From an uncultured Eubacteriales bacterium (GTDB lineage Bacteria > Bacillota > Clostridia > TANB77 > CAG-508): a stretch of 12,550 nt of DNA. The stretch spans positions 1 through 12,550 of the forward strand of contig CACXCH010000032.1 of NCBI GenBank assembly GCA_902766085.1, written 5' to 3'. Below are positions 7,404 to 12,550 of this stretch, piece after piece (the first letter of the stretch is position 1; each line of letters starts with the position of its first letter). The position numbers and the translations under genes are program-made. The notes beneath the pieces are model-generated. The model saw nothing but the letters and a program-made list of their open reading frames with translations. It was not told the origin of the DNA and searched no databases.

Positions 7404-7458
7404 TTATTTCTCTTTCTTTTGCATAATTATAGTCTTGTATTTTTAAAGCTATATATAT

Positions 7459-8736
7459 TTAATTAGCATAATCATCGTAATTTGATATACGCGATATTTT
7501 AGCTCCTAATTTCTTAAATTTTTCTTCTATGTGTTCATATCCTCTATCAATATAATGAATATTATATAATTGTGTTTCACCATCGGCAATGATTCCAGCG
7601 ATTAGCAATGCTGCTCCAGCTCTTAAATCAGATGCATAAATTGGTGCTGCTACTAGTTTTTCTACTCCTTCAAAAATTGCTGTAGTCCCCTGAGCCGTAA
7701 TCTTTGCTCCCATTTTGTTAAGTTCTGCTGTGTATTGGAATCTTGATTCCCATATTCCTTCATTAATTATGCTTGTGCCATTGGCTAGAGATAAAACTAC
7801 TCCTAATTGTGGTTGTAAATCTGTTGGGAATCCAGGGTATGGTGCTGTTTTAATATTTACAGGATTGATAACATTATTGTATTTTACTCTTATTGTATCA
7901 TCTTTAATATCAACTTCTCCACCCATTTCAATTATTTTTGCAGTTAATGAGTCCATGTGCTCTGGTATACAATTCTTTATTAATATATCCCCATGAGATG
8001 CCATAGCTGCACACATAAATGTCCCTGTCTCAATTTGATCTGGAACCACAGAATAAGTGTGGTTCCCATTTAAAGCCGTAACTCCATTAATTTTTATAGT
8101 ATCTGTTCCTGCACCTCTAATATCAGCTCCTACTGAGTTTAAAAAGTTTGCTACGTCAACAATATGTGGCTCTTTTGCAACATTGTCTAAAACTGTTGTG
8201 CCCTCTGCTAAAACAGATGCAAGTATTAGATTTATAGTTGCTCCAACAGATACAACATCAAAATAAATTGGAGCTCCCACTAGCTTTTTAGTAGTTGCAG
8301 TTATTTTTCCCTGTGAAACATCAACCTCAGCTCCTAAAGCCTCAAATCCTTTTATATGTTGGTCTATTGGACGTGCTCCTAAATTGCATCCTCCAGGCAA
8401 GCCTACCTGAGCTCTTTTTGCTCTACCTAGTAATGCTCCTATTAGATAATATGAAGCTCTAAATTTACTTGTCATATCAAGTGGCGCATTTGTGCTATTT
8501 ATATGTGTTGTGTCAATTTTCAAAGAATGTTCAGAAATCCAAGAAATTTTGGCACCTAGTTTTTTCATAATTTCGCATAATATTTTTACATCACTTATAT
8601 TTGGAACATTTTCTAGTGTTGTAATTCCATTAACTAACAATGTTGCTGGTATAATAGCAACAGCTGCGTTTTTTGCTCCGCTTATTTCTACCTCACCTTT
8701 TAAAACAGTGTTACCCTCTATAATAAATTTGTCCAA
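7459..8736 (-). CDS. murA: UDP-N-acetylglucosamine 1-carboxyvinyltransferase (MurA)
   Basis: 425 residues, full length. It transfers enolpyruvate from PEP to UDP-GlcNAc, the first committed step of peptidoglycan synthesis in the cytoplasm. The key residues are present: K22-N23 in SGAKNAA; the catalytic loop PGGCNLG with Cys117, the fosfomycin target; the catalytic acid Asp306 in GFPTDLQPQ; and Arg372 in DLRAGAAL. The start codon is TTG (8736-8734): no ATG or GTG fits, a GAGGGGGAA ribosome site lies about seven bases upstream, and translation then begins MDKFIIEG as in homologues. It has its own promoter and heads the murA-walJ-rlmH operon. Firmicutes often have two MurA paralogues; which one this is cannot be decided here. 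Confidence 0.97.
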   Translation of the reverse strand: MDKFIIEGNTVLKGEVEISGAKNAAVAIIPATLLVNGITTLENVPNISDVKILCEIMKKLGAKISWISEHSLKIDTTHINSTNAPLDMTSKFRASYYLIGALLGRAKRAQVGLPGGCNLGARPIDQHIKGFEALGAEVDVSQGKITATTKKLVGAPIYFDVVSVGATINLILASVLAEGTTVLDNVAKEPHIVDVANFLNSVGADIRGAGTDTIKINGVTALNGNHTYSVVPDQIETGTFMCAAMASHGDILIKNCIPEHMDSLTAKIIEMGGEVDIKDDTIRVKYNNVINPVNIKTAPYPGFPTDLQPQLGVVLSLANGTSIINEGIWESRFQYTAELNKMGAKITAQGTTAIFEGVEKLVAAPIYASDLRAGAALLIAGIIADGETQLYNIHYIDRGYEHIEEKFKKLGAKISRISNYDDYAN

Positions 8737-8771
8737 TATTGTTCCCCCTCGTAATTAATTATTACTCTACC

Positions 8772-8800
8772 TTTATACCATATAACAAAAAAATTTACAA
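8772..8800 (-). promoter_or_regulatory. Promoter of the murA-walJ-rlmH operon
   Basis: On the minus strand TTGTAA (8800-8795), a 17-base spacer and TATAAA (8777-8772), with TGG just before it (extended -10). The start of transcription would be about 30 bases before the TTG start codon of murA. The -35 box lies inside the small hairpin that may end the upstream esterase transcript. Confidence 0.65.
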
Positions 8801-8810
8801 GCTTTTGTAA
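8787..8810 (-). terminator. Weak candidate terminator of the esterase gene
   Basis: On the minus strand TTACAA pairs with TTGTAA around the loop AAGC and is followed by A and then seven Us. It lies just past the esterase stop at 8830. The stem is only six A/T-rich pairs, so it may be leaky and let transcription run on into murA. Confidence 0.45.
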
Positions 8811-8829
8811 TGAAATGCTTTTTCTATAG

Positions 8830-9486
8830 TTATTTAAGAATCCACTCTATTCCTTTAACGATTCTATTAGTTACATCATAAAAATGATTTCCTTCATTTA
8901 TATCATATTTTGTTTCTATGTTAAATTTTTTATAATAGTCTGATAAGAAAATTGTGTTTTCTTCCACTTTATTTAAAATTTCGTTTTTTACATTGCTTTC
9001 TTTATTTCCTAAAGAAAAATATATTTTTTTAGGTATGATAACAGGCTCATGTTGTTTTATAAAGTCAATGAAATTTGGGTACCAAAAAGATGCTGATGCA
9101 CAAACAATTTTTGAGAAATTACCAACTTTGTATATTTCATATAATGAAAAAAGTCCGGCTAAAGAATACCCGCATAGTATCAATTCTTTAATGTTATTAT
9201 CTGTTTCTTTCCTTATTTTTTCTAATATTTCCCCATTAAGAATTCTCGAAAAATTGTCTGCACCACCTTCGAAGTTATCATATTTGTTTATTTTTTCAAT
9301 TTTCCATGGAGATAGGTCTTTGTCCCAATTTATATTATAAATTACTGCAAGTACAAAGTCTTGTTTTATCTTTTTTCTTGCCTTTTCAAAAATCTCATCA
9401 CCTGTGTCGTCATAATTTATCAATATTAAAACTGGAATTTTTCTTGATATATATTTAACATTTTTATAAATTTTCAATTTATACAT
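8830..9486 (-). CDS. Putative alpha/beta-hydrolase, esterase D/enterochelin-esterase-like
   Basis: 218 residues with no signal peptide, so probably cytoplasmic. The nucleophile elbow is GYSLAG (Ser108, the G-x-S-x-G/A pattern). It is followed by the family's SASFWYP strand (131-137), SLGNKE (158-163) where the catalytic acid may lie, and EGNHFYDV with the likely catalytic His201. This order matches the putative esterase family (PF00756-like: esterase D, Fes, YbbA). It is shorter than most members, mainly at the N-terminus. AAAGGAAAC lies upstream of the ATG. It stands alone: a weak hairpin and a murA promoter follow, and a 381-base gap separates it from the divergent gene. The substrate is unknown. 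Confidence 0.8.
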   Translation of the reverse strand: MYKLKIYKNVKYISRKIPVLILINYDDTGDEIFEKARKKIKQDFVLAVIYNINWDKDLSPWKIEKINKYDNFEGGADNFSRILNGEILEKIRKETDNNIKELILCGYSLAGLFSLYEIYKVGNFSKIVCASASFWYPNFIDFIKQHEPVIIPKKIYFSLGNKESNVKNEILNKVEENTIFLSDYYKKFNIETKYDINEGNHFYDVTNRIVKGIEWILK

Positions 9487-9867
9487 AGTCTTGTTTCCTT
9501 TGATTATAAATTTTGTATTAGAATTTTTGTTTTTAAAAAATATTTTTTATATCCGTTTAAAAACATAATAATACATCAGTAATTGCATTCTTTCAGACAA
9601 TGCTTTTATTTATTCTAAACAAAGTATACTACTTTTTCATTATATGTCAATTAATAAGGCCAGCTATATTATTTTAGCGCTTTTAATAACAATGTATTGC
9701 TATGATATCCTCGTTACAATTCATAATCAGTTCAATAGAAAATATCAATCGTAATCTTGAATTGTAATACATTATCAGAAATTAATTACAAGATGTTTAT
9801 ATTAATATTTACTTTTTTATTTATAAATGTTATCATAAATAAAATAATTAACTAAAAGGATATTCAA
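9487..9867. other. Gene-free intergenic stretch with an interrupted inverted repeat
   Basis: This 381-base, very A/T-rich gap lies between two divergent genes. I see no convincing gene or RNA. It holds an inverted repeat, TTACAATTC (9714-9722) with GAATTGTAA (9759-9768); outside it AATGTATT (9691-9698) faces AATACATT (9766-9773). The left arm looks like the right arm with an insertion of about 17 bases. This could be a folded leader RNA or a worn small repeat element. The promoter of the right-hand gene is at its right end. No clear promoter for the esterase was found. Confidence 0.5.
9808..9836 (+). promoter_or_regulatory. Candidate promoter of the single-pass membrane protein gene
   Basis: TTTACT (9808-9813), 17 bases, TATCAT (9831-9836). 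The match is 4/6 and 5/6 with ideal spacing. It would give a leader of about 25 bases containing AAAAGGA seven bases before the ATG at 9868. Confidence 0.5.
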
Positions 9868-10590
9868 ATGAGTAATAAAGAGGATTGGAATGAAATTGAG
9901 AATTGGGACAAGGAACAAAAAGCAAAGAAAGCAGCTCTATATAGTACAGATTTTTCTGATTTGAAAGATGAAAAAAGCATAGGTAATATAAACAAAATTA
10001 ATAAAGTTATATCCGTATCTGGATTGGTAATAAAAATAATATGTGTTCTTTCTTTCATTTTTATTTCCTTTTTTCTTGTTTTTTTGCTTTATATAAATTA
10101 TCAGAATATAAAATTGCAGGTGGATGTTGATCCAGAGGAAACTATTGAAGCTCAATATGGTATAAAAGTAAAACTTTTAGATCAGCAAATAGATGAGAAT
10201 AAAAATGGCAAGTATTTTTTTCAAGTACAGGATAAAACGGGCATTAAATTTACAGCAATTAAAAATTTTGGATCACTTGTTGAAGATTATCCTCAAAGGG
10301 AATTAAAATATTATTTTGATAAATGGGATAGTAACAGTAAAAATAGTTTTACTGTTAATGAAAAAATAGAAGATGACATTTTGTATTGTGATATTTATAT
10401 TGAAAATTATAATAATATTGATGATGCAACTGATAAATTTATTGAATTTGTAAATTATTGTGATGGTAATTACAAATTATGGTGGCATATATACATAAAA
10501 ACTCCGAATAAGGTAATTTTCCCATATTCTAGCGATAATATGACGAGAGAAGAAGTTATAGAAAACGTAAGGAATCAAGTTGGCGAGTAA
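9868..10590 (+). CDS. Single-pass membrane protein of unknown function
   Basis: 240 residues; AAAAGGA is seven bases before the ATG. Residues 1-46 are charged (many Lys, Glu and Asp, e.g. NWDKEQKAKKAA) and probably cytoplasmic. One strong membrane helix lies at about 48-77 (VISVSGLVIKIICVLSFIFI and beyond). The remaining 160 residues form a soluble, probably external domain of mixed strands and helices with aromatic-rich stretches such as ELKYYFDKW and NYKLWWHIYIKT and two Cys (CDIY, NYCDG). I do not recognise a family. It ends in a strong terminator, so it is a single-gene unit. A signal-transducing or anti-sigma-like role next to the sigma relic downstream is conceivable, but nothing in the sequence shows it. 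Confidence 0.8.
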   Translation: MSNKEDWNEIENWDKEQKAKKAALYSTDFSDLKDEKSIGNINKINKVISVSGLVIKIICVLSFIFISFFLVFLLYINYQNIKLQVDVDPEETIEAQYGIKVKLLDQQIDENKNGKYFFQVQDKTGIKFTAIKNFGSLVEDYPQRELKYYFDKWDSNSKNSFTVNEKIEDDILYCDIYIENYNNIDDATDKFIEFVNYCDGNYKLWWHIYIKTPNKVIFPYSSDNMTREEVIENVRNQVGE

Positions 10591-10603
10591 AAAACAATAA
10601 TAG

Positions 10604-10643
10604 AGAAGATTATATTTCTTAAACAGGAGATATAATCTTTTTT
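10604..10643 (+). terminator. Strong intrinsic terminator of the single-pass membrane protein gene
   Basis: AGATTATAT TTCTT (10607-10620) pairs with AGGAG ATATAATCT (10625-10638) around the loop AAAC: 14 pairs, two of them G-U, followed by six Us. A second palindrome (TTGATTTTT/AAAAATCAA, 10642-10661) begins right after it and may be an extra stop or a two-way element. Confidence 0.88.
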
Positions 10644-10696
10644 GATTTTTTGAAAAATCAAGATCAGATACAGATCATGTTAGAATAGTAAAATGA

Positions 10697-10975
10697 AAAA
10701 TAAAGATATTAGATTATGAAGAGCAATTAATAGATACTTATAATATTGAAAATCATATAGAAGAAAATTAACAAAATAAAGTTATTTTAGATACGTTAAC
10801 TACATTAAAGCAAGACGAATGTAAAATTTTTATATTGTTTTATTATGAAACAAAATCAATAAAAGAAATAGCCAAAATGTTAAATTTATCTACAAGCAAT
10901 GTTAAGACTATACTTCATAGAATTAGGAAAATTATAAAAAAATTTAGAAGATGGGATTATGGCTATGAAAAATAA
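10697..10975 (+). pseudogene. Decayed ECF-type RNA polymerase sigma factor (C-terminal half)
   Basis: One frame reads LDYEEQLIDTYNIENHIEEN, then a TAA stop (10769-10771), then QNKVILDTLTTLKQDECKIF and on through a clear sigma region 4 helix-turn-helix (KSIKEIAKMLNLSTSNVKT, LHRIRKIIKKF) to TAA at 10973-10975. The match to the end of ECF sigma factors continues across the stop, so the stop looks like a point mutation in a codon such as AAA, CAA or GAA. Region 2 (core binding and -10 recognition) is missing: upstream there is only an in-frame TGA at 10694 and non-coding sequence. No promoter or ribosome site remains. The relic cannot give a working sigma factor. The first 16 bases of the next relic overlap its end, as in intact sigma/anti-sigma operons. 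Confidence 0.82.
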
Positions 10976-11275
10976 TGATTTAAAAGAAGAAGTACTAAAG
11001 AAAATAAAATATTACAATGTATGATTCCAAGCGAAAACGATTTTCAAAGCTCAACGATTAGTGGAAATGAAGTGAAATTATTTAAAATAGAAAATTTCTT
11101 TGATAGCAGTAAGATAAATGATGAAGCTTTTTTCAAATATAATGATTATAAGTTTTATATATCATCATATAGAATTGATGAAAAAGATTTTGTAGAATTG
11201 ATTAAGTCAATACTAAATCAAAACTTTATAAGTAATAATGCAGACAAATATGTAGGTGAAAATGGAGAATTGTGA
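10959..11275 (+). pseudogene. Remnant of an anti-sigma-factor-like gene (internal deletion with frame change)
   Basis: An ATG at 10959 (or 10965) inside the end of the sigma relic starts MAMKNNDLKEEVLKKIKYYN and stops at TGA 11022-11024. From 11021 another frame continues for 84 residues (start MIPSENDFQ) to TGA 11273-11275. Its part FFKYNDYKFYISS.. EKDFVELIKSIL looks like the end of DUF4367-type domains (ligand-like domains on the C-terminus of many Clostridial anti-sigma proteins). The simplest reading is one anti-sigma gene that lost its middle, including the membrane segment, in a deletion near 11020 that also shifted the frame. The second fragment has no good ribosome site. The DUF4367 likeness is from memory of the motif and is moderate. 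Confidence 0.6.
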
Positions 11276-11276
11276 T

Positions 11277-12377
11277 ATGGAACGTACTAAAAAGATTATA
11301 AAAACAAGTGTACTAGGAATTATAGTAAATATTGTATTAGTTGTGTTTAAGGCTATAATTGGAATAATTACGGGTTCTATTGCAATTGTTTTGGATGCTG
11401 TAAATAACTTAACAGATGCAATATCTTCCGTTGTAACAATTGTTGGAACCAAACTAGCAAACAGAAGGCCTGACAAAAAACATCCTTATGGTTATGGCAG
11501 AATTGAATATTTAACTTCAACAATTGTTTCTTTAATTGTATTAATGGCTGGTATTACTGCTATTAAAGAGTCAATCGAAAAAATAATTTCAAAGGAAAGT
11601 GCTGAATATACAGCAACTTCCTTAATAATTATTGCTGTTGCAGTTGTTGTTAAATTCTTCTTTGGAAAATATGTAAAAACTATGGGGAAGAAATTGGATT
11701 CAGAAAGTTTAATTGCTTCAGGCCAAGATGCTTTTATGGATTCTATCCTTTCTTTTACAGCTTTAATTGGTGCAATTATAAATATTTCATTTGGATTAAC
11801 TCTTGAGGGCTATCTTGGTGTTATTATTGCCTGTTTTATTATAAAATCCGCGATTGAAATGATGAAAGATTCTTTAAGTATGATTTTAGGCGAAAGATCG
11901 GATTCAGAAGTAATTTCAAAAATAAAAAATGAGCTAAAAAAGTACAAAGATGTTCAGGGGGTTTTTGATTTAAATTTAAATAGTTATGGGCCTTTAAAAA
12001 CTTTAGGAACTATGCATATTCAAGTTGACGATGATATGTATGCGAAAGACATTCATATTTTAACTAGAAGAATTGAATATGATTTGTTTGAAAAATTTGG
12101 AATTATATTTACAATTGGAATTTATGCTGCAAATGACAAAAATGAATACAAAGAATTATATAAAGACATTTTAAAAACATGTAAAAAATATGAAGATATT
12201 AAACAAGTCCATGGATTTTATGTTGATGAAAATGATAAGTGCGTATACTTCGATATTATTATAAGTTTTGAAAATAAGTATCCAAATAAAGAAATTGCAA
12301 ATATAATAAATGAGCTTAAAGAAAAATATCCAAAATATGATTTTAATGTAATACTAGATAATGATTTTAGTGATTAA
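11277..12377 (+). CDS. Cation diffusion facilitator (CDF) metal exporter with two C-terminal domains
   Basis: 366 residues from ATG 11277 (GGAG nine bases upstream); in-frame ATG 11262 and GTG 11256 are possible but less likely. Six membrane helices fill about 10-205. The metal site is readable: VNNLTD in TM2 (Asn43, Asp47) and GQDAFMD in TM5 (Asp151, Asp155). The conserved DKKHPYGYGRIEYL follows TM2. The Asn-Asp/Asp-Asp set lacks the His of Zn-type CDFs and fits, from what I recall, the manganese-exporting members (MntE-like). After the usual cytoplasmic domain (about 208-285) there is a second, similar one (about 291-363; CKKYEDIKQVHGFYVDEN), making it longer than the roughly 300-residue norm. 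CDFs are metal/H+ antiporters in the cytoplasmic membrane. It begins two bases after the anti-sigma relic; no promoter or yybP-ykoY riboswitch is seen. Confidence 0.92.
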   Translation: MERTKKIIKTSVLGIIVNIVLVVFKAIIGIITGSIAIVLDAVNNLTDAISSVVTIVGTKLANRRPDKKHPYGYGRIEYLTSTIVSLIVLMAGITAIKESIEKIISKESAEYTATSLIIIAVAVVVKFFFGKYVKTMGKKLDSESLIASGQDAFMDSILSFTALIGAIINISFGLTLEGYLGVIIACFIIKSAIEMMKDSLSMILGERSDSEVISKIKNELKKYKDVQGVFDLNLNSYGPLKTLGTMHIQVDDDMYAKDIHILTRRIEYDLFEKFGIIFTIGIYAANDKNEYKELYKDILKTCKKYEDIKQVHGFYVDENDKCVYFDIIISFENKYPNKEIANIINELKEKYPKYDFNVILDNDFSD

Positions 12378-12378
12378 T

Positions 12379-12406
12379 AAAAGAGAACAGAAATGTTCTC
12401 TTTTTT
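12379..12406 (+). terminator. Intrinsic terminator of the CDF gene
   Basis: AAAAGAGAACA (12379-12389) and TGTTCTCTTTT (12394-12404) form a perfect 11-pair stem with a GAAA tetraloop and a U tail. It starts two bases after the CDF stop codon. Confidence 0.93.
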
Positions 12407-12413
12407 GTGTTTT

Positions 12414-12467
12414 AAAAAAATAAAAAAATCTGAAAGTCATTGATTTAATAATGATCTTCAGATTTTT
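12414..12467 (-). terminator. Intrinsic terminator of the tRNA-Arg transcript
   Basis: Stem AAAAATCTGAA (12424-12434) with TTCAGATTTTT (12457-12467), then an A-C mismatch and six more pairs (GTCATT/AATGAT) around an 8-base loop. On the minus strand it is followed by two runs of seven Us (complement of 12414-12428). It lies about 26 bases past the tRNA 3' end and faces the CDF terminator. Confidence 0.85.
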
Positions 12468-12493
12468 AATTCTCTTAAATTTAGAATTGTGTT

Positions 12494-12550
12494 TGGTGGG
12501 TCAGAAGGGAATCGAACCCCCGACACCATGCTTAGAGGGCATGTGCTCTA
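12494..12550 (-). tRNA. tRNA-Arg (anticodon UCU), 5' part outside window
   Basis: On the minus strand the visible part runs from the D arm (AGAGC) to an encoded CCA. The anticodon stem is CATGC/GCATG with the loop CCTCTAA, so the anticodon is TCT (reads AGA/AGG). The variable loop is GTGTC and the T arm is GGGGG-TTCGATT-CCCTT with two G-U pairs. The 3' acceptor strand CTGACCC is followed by A73 and CCA; its 5' partner is beyond the window. The loop has C where nearly all tRNAs have U33. Confidence 0.9.

Noticed and set aside
9793..9855. Hydrophobic 20-codon ORF on the plus strand in the large gap
   Set aside because: No ribosome site, and it overlaps the predicted promoter of the next gene; the composition is that of random A/T-rich DNA.
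11021..11275. The 84-residue ORF before the CDF gene as an independent intact gene
   Set aside because: It has no clear ribosome site, begins at the break point of the anti-sigma relic and resembles only the end of a larger domain; better explained as a fragment.
11256..11276. Upstream GTG/ATG starts for the CDF transporter
   Set aside because: ATG 11277 has GGAG at nine bases and gives the normal family N-terminus. ATG 11262 remains possible, so the start is not certain.
11100..11276. Manganese riboswitch (yybP-ykoY type) upstream of the CDF gene
   Set aside because: The upstream region is protein-coding relic sequence without the expected paired helices and conserved loops.

Overview
The window is strongly AT-rich DNA from a low-GC Gram-positive bacterium, most likely a member of the Clostridia (Bacillota). 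The basis is A/T-biased codon use, Gram-positive-type ribosome binding sites, U-tailed intrinsic terminators, and a core cluster of a murA-type gene, walJ/yycJ and rlmH. The species cannot be named from the sequence. Nearly all of it looks chromosomal; there is no insertion sequence, CRISPR array or phage gene.

Layout. Bases 1-5337 hold a cell-envelope module. It has a divergent TetR-family repressor (4549-5322, +) and an MMPL/RND-type transporter (2277-4346, -), separated by about 200 bases that carry two matching palindromes on two predicted promoters. Downstream of the transporter, on the same strand, is a secreted repeat-rich coiled-coil protein with LxxG heptads (2079 to beyond base 1, cut by the window). 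A PspC-domain membrane protein (5461-5655, -) and an unlisted-size 35-residue cationic hydrophobic ORF with a near-consensus promoter (5776-5937, +) follow. Bases 6035-8800 are a housekeeping operon on the minus strand in the order murA, walJ, rlmH (peptidoglycan precursor synthesis, MBL-fold hydrolase, 23S rRNA methyltransferase). An esterase-like gene lies upstream (8830-9486, -).

After a 381-base gene-free stretch, the plus strand carries a single-pass membrane protein of unknown function (9868-10590) with a strong terminator. Then comes a decayed sigma/anti-sigma pair: an ECF sigma factor reduced to its C-terminal half with an in-frame stop, and an anti-sigma-like gene whose start and end survive out of frame. 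A cation diffusion facilitator (11277-12377) follows closely. The window ends with two facing terminators and the 3' part of a tRNA-Arg(UCU) gene on the minus strand, which has an unusual C at position 33.

How the genes fit together. The best supported regulatory unit is the TetR repressor controlling itself and the transporter with its secreted partner: one palindrome lies just downstream of the transporter -10 box and the other on the -35 box of the regulator. The most unusual items are the repeat architecture of the secreted partner, the N-terminal basic extension on the repressor, the small cationic ORF, the sigma/anti-sigma relic and the C33 tRNA. I did not find a clearly new multi-gene system.
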